DNA from: Didymella arachidicola
Taxonomy: Eukaryota > Ascomycota > Dothideomycetes > Pleosporales > Didymellaceae
DNA: 64,000 nt
Direction of reading: 5' to 3'
NCBI GenBank assembly: GCA_016630955.3
Contig: CM050000.1
Coordinates: forward strand, 62,001-126,000
Each line of letters starts with the position of its first letter. Within the stretch, counting starts at the first letter, position 1. A program made the translations under genes and the position numbers. Below are positions 1-9,616 of the stretch, in pieces. The notes below the pieces were generated by a model that was given only the letters and a program-made list of their open reading frames with translations, did no database searches and had not been told where the DNA came from.

Positions 1-419
1 CCGAGGTCATCAGCGCGCCTGCTAACAGCAGCGTTACCGCCCCCAGCTCAGGCTCCGCCATCGCAACTACACCCGCCTTCCAGCTCACACCCACCCAGTC
101 CCTCTTCGTATCCGGCACCCAGACCTTCGTCCCCGTGACGCTCTGGGAGGGCAGCACGACACGCGTTATCTACCCGCAGAACAGCACTGCGGTTGATATC
201 CCCACTGGATACCCCAACGGCACCACTGTCGTGGTGACTACTTCGGTTGCCTCCTCGGCTGTGTCGACCTCCAAAGGTTTGACTTCTTCTAAGCACAGTT
301 CTGTATCGGAGGCGCCGTCCGCTACTGTCAGCGAGGTGCCGACCAATGGCGGTGGTAAGGTTGCTGGAGAGGTGGTGCTGGGTCTGGGTGTTGTTGCTGG
401 GTTGATGGCGCTGTTGTAG
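1..419 (+). CDS. GPI-anchored Ser/Thr-rich cell-surface protein, 3' end only
   Basis: The reading frame is open from the left edge (codons start at base 3) and stops at 417-419, so only the last ~138 residues are present. The visible part is rich in Ser, Thr, Val and Ala, with NST and NGT sequons. It ends in a polar spacer (TNGGG) followed by a ~17-residue hydrophobic tail that finishes GLMALL. That is the layout of a GPI-attachment signal, with the likely omega site among the N-G-G residues. By family knowledge such proteins are moved to the plasma membrane or wall through GPI transamidase. The substrate or binding function cannot be read from this end. An N-terminal catalytic or CFEM-like domain could lie outside the window. 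Confidence 0.6.
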   Translation, partial: EVISAPANSSVTAPSSGSAIATTPAFQLTPTQSLFVSGTQTFVPVTLWEGSTTRVIYPQNSTAVDIPTGYPNGTTVVVTTSVASSAVSTSKGLTSSKHSSVSEAPSATVSEVPTNGGGKVAGEVVLGLGVVAGLMALL

Positions 420-894
420 CCTGGTAAGAGGGTGTTTGTCGTGTCGGTCTTCACTCAACGGGATATTGTGTGCCACTGGGCGCTATCAGGTGGCACTTTG
501 GATGATGTGGTGGACAGATGGTGGGATGTCGATAACGTAAACCACGTAACGAATGACAAGTACCCATGTCGACAGCTTATTTTCTGTCATGTTGGACTAC
601 CTTATGCCATGGATATAATGGCTGTGCATGAATTACACATTCAAATCCCAATGCTATGCATCAAAGTGGAAAATCGTCTTAGTTCCTCTGAGCAGCGGCT
701 GCAAGGTATACGCGAATAGAGTCTTGATGTGTTGTTGTACTGCTATAATTATATATAAGGGTGTTGGTGACATGTCCGTACCACGTCATCCCCTGACCCT
801 GGCGGATGCTCTGCCGCGACCTCCGCAGTCCAGCGAGCTCCAGCTCCACGATCAAGCTCCCTCCTCCACGTCCTCGCTCACACCCCCGCCCACC
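420..894. other. Intergenic region: GPI-protein 3' flank and END3 promoter
   Basis: No ORF here looks like a gene. A TATA-like run (atatataagg, 751-760) lies about 135 bp upstream of the chosen END3 start and could be its core promoter. The open frame upstream of that ATG (from 628) is read as untranslated because it has no family resemblance. Confidence 0.4.
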
Positions 895-2103
895 ATGCCG
901 CCAAACCGCATCGAACAAGACGAAATCGAGAAATACTGGGAAATCTTCAGCTCCCTCAGCAATGGCGGGACGCACCTCGACGGCGCGCAAGCCGCCCCCG
1001 TGCTCAAGAACTCGCACCTCCGCGACGACCAGCTCGAGCGCGTGTGGGACCTCGCCGACGTCGACAACGACGGCAAGCTCGACTTTGAAGAATTCTGCGT
1101 CGCCATGCGCATCATCTTCGACCTCATCAACGGCGTCAGCTCCGACGTGCCGCCCACGCTCCCCGACTGGCTCGTCCCCGAGAGCAAGGCGCACCTCGTG
1201 CACGCCGGCCGCGCGCTCAGCCACGGGCAGACATTCGAAAGCGTCGCCGACGACGACGACGACGACACGCCCGGCCTCCGCGACGGCTTCGACTGGTACA
1301 TGAGCCCCGCCGACAAGGCCAAGTACGAGGAAATCTACACGGCGAACCGCGACGCCCACGGCGCCGTCGCCTTCACCGACCTCTCCCCCTTGTTCGACTC
1401 CCTCGACAATGTCCCCGACACGGACATCCGCTTCGCATGGAACCTGGTCAACCCCTCGGCCCGCCCCTCAATCGGCAAAGACGCCACTCTCGCCTTCCTC
1501 CACATCCTCGCCCAGCGCTCCGAAAACTACCGCGTCCCGCGCTCCGTCCCGCCCTCGCTCCGCGCCTCCTTCGAAAAAGCCCACATCGACTACGACGTCA
1601 GCCACAGCTCGCAATCCCGCTGGGCCACTTCCGCCCAGGACGACACAGCAACCGGCCGCAAGCAGAAATTCGGGGACGCGTACCTCGCGCGGCTGGGGGT
1701 CGGGGACCGCGCAACAACGTACGGCGCCCGCGCCGGCGGGACCGATTTCGGCGGCCGCACGACAGAGGACTGGGAGGAAGTCCGCCTCAAGAAACAGCTC
1801 AAGGATCTCGAATCCAAGATGGAGCTCGTCGAGCAAGAAGCGAAGAACAGACGGCACGGACGCGTCAAGGATAGCACGCCTGCGCTGGTCAAGCGCGAGC
1901 TGGAATCGCTGCTTGATTACAAGAGGATGCAGTTGAAGAATCTGGACAGCGACGAGGGAGGCGAGGTCAAGGGACTGAGTGGGATTAGAGACGAGGTGGA
2001 GATGGTGAGGGAGCAGGTTGAGGGGTTGGAAGCGCATTTGGAGCGGAGGAGGGGGGTGCTGGAGGGGTTGAGGGGGGAGGTTGAGGCGGAGAGGGGGAGG
2101 TGA
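895..2103 (+). CDS. END3: END3-like EH-domain protein of the Pan1/End3/Sla1 actin-endocytosis complex
   Basis: Single-exon gene of 402 aa. I chose the ATG at 895 (context caccATGCC) because the protein then begins MPPNRIEQDEIEKYWEIF, which fits the END3 N-terminus. The frame is open further upstream but has no family match. The first EH domain (about residues 10-105) carries a canonical EF-hand loop, DVDNDGKLDFEE. A second, degenerate EH domain follows at about 135-230 after a DDDDD stretch. The C-terminal ~140 residues are charged, heptad-rich coiled coil (KKQLKDLESKMELVEQE and onward). In yeast, End3 bridges Pan1 and Sla1 at cortical actin patches and is needed for endocytosis and actin organisation. 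Length and domain order match fungal END3. No odd features seen. Confidence 0.93.
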   Translation: MPPNRIEQDEIEKYWEIFSSLSNGGTHLDGAQAAPVLKNSHLRDDQLERVWDLADVDNDGKLDFEEFCVAMRIIFDLINGVSSDVPPTLPDWLVPESKAHLVHAGRALSHGQTFESVADDDDDDTPGLRDGFDWYMSPADKAKYEEIYTANRDAHGAVAFTDLSPLFDSLDNVPDTDIRFAWNLVNPSARPSIGKDATLAFLHILAQRSENYRVPRSVPPSLRASFEKAHIDYDVSHSSQSRWATSAQDDTATGRKQKFGDAYLARLGVGDRATTYGARAGGTDFGGRTTEDWEEVRLKKQLKDLESKMELVEQEAKNRRHGRVKDSTPALVKRELESLLDYKRMQLKNLDSDEGGEVKGLSGIRDEVEMVREQVEGLEAHLERRRGVLEGLRGEVEAERGR

Positions 2104-2934
2104 TGGGTGTGTATCAAGTATCAAGTGACAATTTCAAGCCAATACGCCGAGGTGAATAGACTAGACTAGCCAAGGCAGAAACTATATTTCGACTCGTTTA
2201 TATATCATCCCTTCGTACTTCTTTCTCTGCTTATCTTACAAGCTCACCCTATTACAGCCAACTTGCTATCAATACACTAACAGGTAAGTAGCATACTTTA
2301 CAGTATTAGCTACTGTGGTGGCGACGGGAAGATGCGCCTCTGTGATGGTGGGATGGTTGGTTTGTAGATGAGATGGAGGAGGGAAGGGCTGTGGATGTGA
2401 GTGTGAGTGTGATGGATAAGGAGCATGAGATTGGAGGGATGGAGAAGGTGGGGGGGTGTATGTGATAACGAAATGTTGGGTAGGTAAAGGGATTTGTTGG
2501 GTGCTGTGGGATGCACTTCAGTGGAACAGCAGTGGTGGAGTGTGAGAGTATTTCAGTATTTCTGCAGGATGAGTGACAATGTTGCAAGTGGGAAGGTCGG
2601 CGAGTATTAACATGTCAACGACTAGGGCATCGCGACGTGAGGTCACGGCCCACAAGACGGCCGGTGCAGACAATTGAACATTGTTCGCCGCCCCCCGCGT
2701 GGAATCTCGAAATGTGGGCAGAGAAATTGAGTCACCCAAACGAACGCCAACGCAACGCCGGACCATCTTAACAGCCGAGTGACGCCCCCACCAGCCGCCT
2801 ACAACATTGAACACGCATAGAGCCTCACGACACTTTTGCGCATACGAGACCACGCCCTCCCGTCACCAGCCCACGAACAACAGTCGAGCGACGCCCAATA
2901 CCCCTCCACACGCACAACACACACATCGCCGACC
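2104..2934. other. Intergenic region: END3 3' flank, G-rich tract, eIF2-alpha promoter
   Basis: The bases from about 2330 to 2520 are strongly GA/GT-rich on the plus strand, and the short ORFs there are low-complexity artefacts. The last ~120 bp before 2935 are C/A-rich, as is common just upstream of highly expressed fungal genes. No RNA gene or repeat recognised. Confidence 0.35.
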
Positions 2935-3985
2935 ATGTCTCTCACAAATTGCCGGTTCTACGAGGAAAAGTACCCCGAGGTGGAGAGCTTCGTCATGGTC
3001 AACGTCAAGCAGATCGCCGAGATGGGCGCGTACGTCAAGCTGCTCGAGTACGGTGGGTGCAGCGCAGAACCGCGGGCGCAGGCAGAGGCTAACGAACGGG
3101 CGAAGACAACATCGACGGCATGATCCTGCTCTCGGAGCTGTCGCGCCGTCGCATCAGGTCCATCCAGAAGCTGATTCGCGTCGGCCGCAACGAAGTCGTC
3201 GTCGTGCTGCGTGTCGACAAGGACAAGGGCTACATCGACCTGTCCAAGCGCCGCGTGTCGCCCGAGGACATTGTCAAGTGCGAGGAGCGCTACAACAAGT
3301 CCAAGATGGTGCACAGCATCATGCGCCACGTCGCCGAGAAGACGCAGACGCCCATCGAGGAGCTGTACCAGACGATTGGCTGGCCGCTGAACAAGAAGTA
3401 CGGCCACTCGATCGACGCCTTCAAGCTCAGCATCACCAACCCAGAGGTCTGGAACGACGTGACCTTCCCCAACGACGTCGTCAAGGAGGAGCTGCAGAGC
3501 TACATTGGCAAGCGCCTGACGCCCCAGCCCACCAAGGTGCGGTCGGACATTGAGGTCACCTGCTTTGGCTACGAGGGCATCGACGCCGTCAAGGAGGCGC
3601 TGCGCACCGCCGAGGCCAAGAACACGCCCGAGAACCAGGTCAAGGTGAAGCTGGTGTCGCCGCCTCTCTACGGTGCGTAGACAAGCAAACACGTATTTTA
3701 TTTTATGCTGACTATCTAGTCCTCACATCGCAGTGCCTCGACAAAACAGTCGGCATCTCGACGCTCGAGCAGGCCATTGAAGACATCAAGGCGAGCATCA
3801 CAAAAGCCGGCGGCGACTGCCAGGTCAAGATGGCGCCGCGCGCCGTGACCGAAAACGACGACGCCGAGCTGGCGGCGCTCATGGAGAAGCGCGAGCGCGA
3901 GAACCAGCAGGTCAGCGGCGACGAGGACGAGAGCTCGAGCGACGAGGGCGAGGTGGGCGCTGCGGCTGCGGCGGCCGATGCTTAG
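2935..3985 (+). CDS. SUI2: Translation initiation factor eIF2 subunit alpha (three exons)
   Basis: Exons 2935-3052, 3106-3672 and 3720-3985 give 316 aa. Introns are 53 bp (gtgggt...gaag, with a gctaac branch) and 47 bp (gtgcgt...ctag). The protein starts MSLTNCRFYEEKYPEVE and contains the S1 RNA-binding domain (about residues 15-88). It has the regulatory loop LLSELSRRRIRSIQKL, whose Ser (Ser51 in the yeast and human numbering) is the target of Gcn2-type kinases. The alpha-helical middle and alpha-beta C-terminal domains follow, then an acidic tail (SGDEDESSSDEGE) ending in an Ala run. The protein is part of the eIF2-GTP-Met-tRNAi ternary complex. Phosphorylation blocks eIF2B and induces GCN4/CPC1-type responses. 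Exon joins restore the conserved sequence exactly (LEY|DNIDGMILL and PPLY|VLTSQCL). Length is normal for the family. Confidence 0.96.
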
Positions 3986-4426
3986 ACAGCACGTTGACGA
4001 TGATGATGATGATGGTGATGGTGGTCAAAAGTGGATACCGGCGTTTGGGGCTCGTCTACCATTCCTCGAGCATGTGCGCGGCATGTTGATATGTATAGCA
4101 TTTTTGGGAGATGAATCCAATAGACCACATGGTACGATACCCAGGTGTGTGCAGTGGGATCAAATGTTGATGAATCACATGTTCGCGTGAGTGAGTGAGG
4201 TGAAACAAGCCCGAGCTCCGACCATGACGACGATCTCGCGGCCAAGCTCAACGGGCCGCCAGGAAGTTGGCCAGGAAGTTGGCCAGCCTGCCAACAACGG
4301 CCGGCGCTATCAATTCTGCTCCCAGGCGCTCTGCTCGTGTCGTGTGTTCCTCGCCGTCTCTCGCCAGAGTAATTGGTCTCTCACCAGAGTAATTGGTCTC
4401 TCACCAGAGTAATTGGAATTGCATCC
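3986..4426. other. Intergenic region: eIF2-alpha 3' flank and YVC1 5' region with tandem repeats
   Basis: A short GATGAT microsatellite lies at about 4000-4022. A 13 bp unit (aggaagttggcc...) is repeated twice at about 4260-4286. A 20 bp unit is repeated three times up to ten bases before the YVC1 start (separate entry). No additional gene seen. Confidence 0.5.
4357..4416 (+). repeat. Three tandem copies of a 20 bp unit just upstream of the YVC1 start
   Basis: The unit gtctctcaccagagtaattg (first copy with cgcc in place of cacc) occurs three times back to back and ends ten bases before the ATG at 4427. Each unit contains CTCT-CACC-AGAG, a possible 4 bp stem with a 4-base loop. The array would therefore lie in the 5' leader or proximal promoter of the channel gene. 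Any effect on translation or transcription is inference. Confidence 0.85.
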
Positions 4427-6479
4427 ATGCCTGCGTGGAACGAGCTCTTCAGCTCCGGCGAGCGCGAAGGCCGCATCCGCCTCGAGAACGGCGCCAATGC
4501 GCGTCAGTCCCCAGCATCGAGCTGAACATGCCAGACACTGACCCCTCCAGTCCTCCCAACCCGCCGCGAGCATGTGCACCCGCCGCCGGTCGATCCGAAG
4601 GAGGTGACCAAGATCTGCCTGCGCCTGAAGCACCAGATCGAGCAGATCATCCCGTACGAGCTCGAGGAGGAAAAAGTCACCAAGGCGAACAGCCCCATCA
4701 TCACGCCGGCGGTCCTGGCCACGGCGAACAAGGCGGCCTCGGGCGGAGACGACAAGACGGCCTGCGTCGTCTTCTGCCTGCTCATCGTCAAGAAGTGGTT
4801 CAAGAAGCAGGCCACGGCCGAGCTGTGGGACGCCGACCTGCACAATGTCCGCGCCGTCGCCGCCGAGATGATGGCCAAGCGCATCATCGAGGCCGAAGAA
4901 GACATGGACTACCTCTTCGAAGAGGTCCTGCTCAAGCGCTACTCGATCCTCGTCGACGGCGAGCCCACCGAGCCCGCCAACGCCGTCGAGAAAGCAGTCG
5001 ACCTCCACGCCGTCACCGTCATCGGCTCCTCGGGCTACCAGAAATGCATCGCCTACCTCTGGCGCGGCTGGATCGTCCAGGACGACGAGGACCCCACCCG
5101 CTTCGTCCAGTTCGACAACAAGACAAACACAAACCTCTGGGCCCACCTCGACCCGGACCGCATGCGCGTGCCCCGGTACCAGAACTGGGTGCAGATCATC
5201 TTCTCGCTGGTCTACCTGGGGCTGTACACGGGCGCCATCAACACCATCAACGCCGACGCGGATCTGGATGTTGTCGAGGGTTTGCTGTATATTTTTACGC
5301 TGGGCTTTATTTGTGATGAGGTGAACAAGTTCTACAAGGTCGGCCGCTTCTACCTCTCCTTCTGGAACATGTTCAACAGCACCCTCTACGCGCTGCTCAC
5401 CGTGTCCTTTGTCCTGCGCATGGTCGCCATATCGCACCCGGCCGCCGAGCACAGCGACAAGGAAAACCCACGCGGCTACTTCAACGAGCTGGGGTACAAC
5501 TTCCTCGCCTTCACGGCGCCCATGTTCTGGATGCGCCTGCTGCTGTACTTTGACACGTTCCGGTTCTTCGGCGCGATGCTGGTCGTGCTGAAGGTCATGT
5601 TCCGCGAGAGTCTGATTTTCTTCCTGTTGCTGTTTGTGGTGCTGGTCGGGTTCTTGCAGGCGTTTATGGGGCTGGATATCGCGGAGGATCAGGTCATGAA
5701 TGACATCGGGTTCGTTATGCAGGCCATGCTCAACGCTATCATGCAGTCGCCTGAATTCGAAGGGTTTGACAACTTCGCCGTAAGTCCAGCCATCCACCCC
5801 CCCCCCCCTCTCACCCTCAGTTCTAATATTTTTTCTGCAGCCCCCCTTCGGCCTCATCCTCTACTACATCTTCACCTTCGTCGTCATGGTCATCCTCCTC
5901 AACATCCTCATCGCGCTCTACAACTCCGCCTACGAAGACATAACCGGCAACGCCACGGACGAATTCATGGCCCTCTTCTCCCAAAAAACAATGCAATTCG
6001 TCCGCGCGCCCGATGAAAACGTCTTCATCGCCCCCTTCAACCTCATCGAAATGTTCCTTCTCATCCTCCCCTTCGAATGGTGGATGGACGAGCAGCGCTA
6101 CGACAAACTAAACGATTATGTTATGGCTGTCCTGTACTCCCCGCTGCTGGTCGTGACGGCGTTTCTCGAGCAGTGCGAGGCCCGCGTCGTGAGGTCGAAT
6201 CGCCGCCGCGGCGAGGCGGACGAGGATGTCACGCATGAGTGGGAGCAGGTGCTGAGCGAGTGCGACTTTGAGGCTGATGGGTGGGATAAGAAGGTCCAGG
6301 CTACGCGGCCGAATGTCGAGTTCGATACCGCGGTGCTGGAGGTGAAGAAATTACAGGACGAAGTAAAGGAGTTGAAGGATTTGGTCGTCAGGCTGGTGGA
6401 GAAGAGTGAGGGGTGGGGCAGTGAGACGCTGGGCGCGAGTAAATTGGGCCAGAGCAGCGGGAGCGTGGGCGACGAGTAA
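4427..6479 (+). CDS. YVC1: YVC1-like TRP-type cation channel (three exons)
   Basis: Exons 4427-4502, 4551-5779 and 5841-6479 give 647 aa. Intron 1 (48 bp, gtcagt...ccag, branch gctgaac) was placed so that exon 2 enters LLPTRREHVHPPPVDPKE, which is typical of this family. Intron 2 (61 bp, gtaagt...gcag) contains a poly-C run. After an N-terminal soluble region come several hydrophobic segments (about residues 210-500), an ion-transport pore region (FGLILYYIFTFVVMVILLNILIALYNSAYED, given here only as landmark; split by intron 2 at its start) and a cytosolic tail with a short coiled coil (VLEVKKLQDEVKELKDLV). Yeast Yvc1 releases Ca2+ from the vacuole upon stretch or hyperosmotic shock. Vacuolar location here is inferred. 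The short first exon is the least certain part. Confidence 0.9.
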
Positions 6480-7044
6480 GTTTTGTTGCTTCCAAATGTC
6501 CAGTAGGGGTAAGTTGACGATGGAAGGTAGGGGAGGAGCGAATTCGGAGGGACCCAGGCTACCGAGGGGAGCGACTGGCACTCTGAATAGACTGGGCCGT
6601 AGAGCTATGTGTAGAGTCTGTACATGAATCGAATACTGATTTCCCCTGCGTCTTTGGAGATTAGCGACTTCACAACTCAACCCCATCCGCATCCGAACTC
6701 CACACAATCCACTCCACAATCCACTCCACAATCCACACCACGCACTCTCTAACATTCCCTTCCCATCCAGCCATCCATCCAGACAGCCAGCATGAACCGA
6801 AACGAGACGAGACGAGCTATACGTATCATCTGTAGGTGCAGAACATGGCGCTTGGAATGGTTGGGTTCAGCGCGGAGACGGGTCGAATACGGTGTCGAAG
6901 TGGTGCGGTGGGTGGTGTTGAGAAGCTGTGTGGATCACAGGAATCTTTTCCATGTCATGTCATGCTTTCAAGCCGGCATTTTCATTATGAAATCTATATT
7001 AGCTACAGGTACCCTCCCTCGCCGAGAGCAGCAGGGCAGTCGCG
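6480..7044. other. Convergent intergenic region with a short CCACTCCACAAT repeat
   Basis: This lies between the 3' ends of the channel (+) and the F-box-like gene (-). A 12 bp unit (ccactccacaat and variants) is repeated about three times at roughly 6700-6740. The plus-strand stretch from about 6790 to 7040 has small ORFs without recognisable content. Confidence 0.4.
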
Positions 7045-8067
7045 CTACTCATCGCCCTGAGAACCTTCACGGCGCCGAGCCTTAATTCCTCGACGCAAGT
7101 TGCGTGACCAGTTCCAAACCAGGCCCAAGACCACAACCCCAACCACGAGATCAAGTATCGACTCCGTCCATCCGCGTTTCTTCCCCTTGACACCCATCTC
7201 CACCCCCTGAACAGCCTCCTTCACAGGACTACAGTCCTCCAAGTTCATCCTCACCCCCCGACTCTCCGGATCTTCCAGACCGCGCACCGTGCGCTGTACA
7301 TTCAACACCACGCCCAGACCCCCGTCCACAATGCGTCTACAAAACCCGTACTCCGCACCGCAGGTGTCGCAAACCCCCTTTACATCCCCGCTCAACCTCG
7401 CCAGAGAACTCTTCAGGTGCCTCCATACCATGTCATTAGCAGAATTGACATGCGGGCAGACATGCACCGCGAGATCTGCCAGCGCAGTCTGAACCATATG
7501 TGCAGCTTGCGCCGGATCGCGGGGGATGATACACAGGAAATGCGTAGTAAACACGACGGCGATGAACGCGCTCCGTTCCCATATCATAGTTAGTTCGGGG
7601 CCGAGGATGCCAGCAGGGATGTTCTGGTGCTGGGGGCAGAGTGATGCGCGGAGCTGGTGCTCGGGGCGTGTCCACATGGCGCGTTCCAGGGCCTCTGGGC
7701 TGAAGGTTTTGTGCTCGCAGATGCGGATGCGTAGAGGGGGTTTCATATAGTGGCGGAGAAAGGCTGTGCGCTGGGAGCAGGTCACGTAGTTTAGTAGGTC
7801 GTGGTGGGAGAGGTGCTGGGCTATCATGATGTGGAGCTCATCGGGGAGCTGGTAGAGTGCGCGGTAGCGGTAGTTGAGAGATGTGGTGATGTGCTGCTTC
7901 AGATTGATGATGATGCTGGATAGAAATGGAATCGTGTGGTAGCGTGAAGTTGTCTGTTGCTCAAGCGGTTGCGGAGGGTCCGGTCGCCTAGCTTCCAGGA
8001 TCCTCTCTGGTATTATGACTGGCACCGTCCGACGGGTTGCTGGGACATATACAAGAGTAGTCGCCAT
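7045..8067 (-). CDS. F-box-like protein of unknown target, with C-terminal hydrophobic segment
   Basis: Single-exon gene of 340 aa. I start it at the ATG at 8067 (MATTLVYVPATRR) because the upstream in-frame 'start' is TTG. Residues ~75-115 read LPDELHIMIAQHLSHHDLLNYVTCS, an F-box-like helical pattern (LPxEL...I...L...DLLN...S) as in many fungal adaptor proteins that bind Skp1. The middle contains HVCPHVN and CDTCGAEYGFC, a possible metal-binding cluster. Near the C-terminus a hydrophobic stretch (SILDLVVGVVVLGLVWNW) precedes a basic tail, so the protein may be tail-anchored. Large fungal families of such F-box proteins are mostly uncharacterised. Function beyond possible SCF substrate recruitment is not claimed. 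Confidence 0.7.
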   Translation of the reverse strand: MATTLVYVPATRRTVPVIIPERILEARRPDPPQPLEQQTTSRYHTIPFLSSIIINLKQHITTSLNYRYRALYQLPDELHIMIAQHLSHHDLLNYVTCSQRTAFLRHYMKPPLRIRICEHKTFSPEALERAMWTRPEHQLRASLCPQHQNIPAGILGPELTMIWERSAFIAVVFTTHFLCIIPRDPAQAAHMVQTALADLAVHVCPHVNSANDMVWRHLKSSLARLSGDVKGVCDTCGAEYGFCRRIVDGGLGVVLNVQRTVRGLEDPESRGVRMNLEDCSPVKEAVQGVEMGVKGKKRGWTESILDLVVGVVVLGLVWNWSRNLRRGIKARRREGSQGDE

Positions 8068-8489
8068 TCCTGCTAGCAATGGTGACCTCGACTTGTGGGG
8101 TGAAGATGGTGAGGATTTTGGCAGGGGAAATATGGGTTGAAGTCGAAAATATAAGTTTGAGCCCTTAATTTGGAGAATCCATGGTTAGGATCGACCCTTT
8201 ATTCTAACGCACATAGGGTCAGCGAGATCCTGTAGAATTATTAGTTCAGTCTCGAAGTTAACGTAATCGTGTGCGCCGTGTATGTGTATGTGTTAGTTAA
8301 GCTTTCTAAGTCTCCCAGACCCAGGGATTCTCGGCTTTCGAATATTCGACGCGTTGGGAGAATCCCTCAGATTTGAGGAAGATTGATATTTGAGGAATAT
8401 TGAGACTGAGGTGACAGTGCCGATTGTAGCCTTTGGACTGGTGAGAGGATTATGACCCTGCTTGATTCGCGGCGACAAGGGCGACTCGT
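8068..8489. other. Intergenic region between two minus-strand genes
   Basis: Contains the promoter of the F-box-like gene and the 3' flank of the Nudix gene. AT-richer than the coding flanks. Nothing recognisable beyond a short ORF at 8293-8493 that has no family resemblance. Confidence 0.35.
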
Positions 8490-9140
8490 TCATGTTCCAG
8501 CGCCCGGTTGATCAATCTTCCTGAACAACTCAGGATGATCCATCGCATACTGCACACCAGCAGCCCAATGGTACAGCTTCGCAGCAATGACATAGCCCTC
8601 CTTCGCCCAGCTTTCCAACTTCTCGTATAGCTCAGCCAAGGGCACATTCACCCGCAAGATGTCCTCTCCCTCATCCAAGTGCTGCTCTGGCTCCGGCTCC
8701 CCCTCTTTCAGATGCACCTCCATCATGCACAGACACATGTTCGCATTCGTCATTCCTGGGTCTGCAGCCACAGCCGGACTTGTACTGATGACTTTGCCCC
8801 GGTACCCCGTCTCTTCGTACAGCTCCCGCACAGCAGCTTCCTCAGGCTTCTCGTTTGCGTCAATCAGGCCTGCAGGCCACTCGACAGTGGTTGCTTCGAC
8901 AGGCGGGCGGAACTGCAGAACCACGATTGTGGATGGCGGCTTGGAGGGATGGTATATGATGTTGCCCATGGCGACGGCGTCTACGCCGGCTTTGCCGCGT
9001 GTCTTGCGTGAGGCGACTTCCCACACGCGTGACACGCCTTTGGCATCGATGTAGTCGACTTTTTGCAACTTGACCCATTTGGCCTCGCTTGAAGGCAGGT
9101 CGGTGAACGAGGTCACGCGTGCTTTTGACTTACTTGCCAT
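8490..9140 (-). CDS. YSA1: Nudix hydrolase, ADP-ribose pyrophosphatase type (YSA1-like)
   Basis: Single-exon gene of 216 aa, starting MASKSKARVTSF at the ATG at 9138-9140. The Nudix box is complete: G-LIDAN-E-KPEEAAV-REL-Y-EE-TGY, matching GX5EX7REUXEEXGU, with its Glu residues positioned to bind Mg2+. The preceding RPPVEATTVEWPAG segment and the following SPAVAADPGMTNANM segment match ADP-ribose pyrophosphatases. These enzymes hydrolyse ADP-ribose to AMP and ribose 5-phosphate and limit toxic ADP-ribose build-up. The protein is likely cytosolic, with no targeting signal seen. The neighbouring L2HGDH gene is divergent across 476 bp. No oddities. Confidence 0.9.
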   Translation of the reverse strand: MASKSKARVTSFTDLPSSEAKWVKLQKVDYIDAKGVSRVWEVASRKTRGKAGVDAVAMGNIIYHPSKPPSTIVVLQFRPPVEATTVEWPAGLIDANEKPEEAAVRELYEETGYRGKVISTSPAVAADPGMTNANMCLCMMEVHLKEGEPEPEQHLDEGEDILRVNVPLAELYEKLESWAKEGYVIAAKLYHWAAGVQYAMDHPELFRKIDQPGAGT

Positions 9141-9616
9141 GGTGTTACCGGAGGTTTGTTATGTGTTGTGTCTGCCGGTTCCGGTCTGAACTGATGAGTC
9201 GACAATGACCGCTAGGAGGGTTGGTCGGGAGTCGTAATATGGCATGGTGGGGTGTCTTCTGTTTGCCGATGACGTAAGCGAATCCGATATGAGAGGAAGC
9301 TGCCACGCGCGCTCTCGCTCGTATCAATTCCCCCGCAACAGGCTCGAGAGTCAATTGAAATCCACATTTAAAGACGAATGCACCCCTGGGTACTGACCTT
9401 GTCTTGATGCTGGAGCACACCGAACACACTAAGCCCACAAAGTTAGCGGCGGAAACTAATCGCGTAACGTCATCTCGGTCTGATGGCAATTGCTTTCCGA
9501 TAAGCACTGTACTCACAGACATTGATCGTTTGATTTTAGAGGTCTATCGTCTTTCATCTTTCTGTTATCTGTTTGTAGGTGTTACACTTCTTGTTTAGTC
9601 CTTCTTCTCCAACACT
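9141..9616. other. Divergent promoter region between Nudix (-) and L2HGDH (+) genes
   Basis: 476 bp shared upstream region. A TGACGTAA element (tgacgtaagc, near 9269) resembles a CRE/ATF-type bZIP site. This is a visual match only. No ORF with family resemblance. Confidence 0.35.

Noticed and set aside
679..1359. 226-codon minus-strand frame
   Set aside because: Shadow of END3, with low-complexity translation.
4310..5857. 515-codon open frame on the minus strand
   Set aside because: It lies antisense to the YVC1-like exons and is a by-product of GC-rich codon use. Its translation is low-complexity Glu/Gly/Val with no domain.
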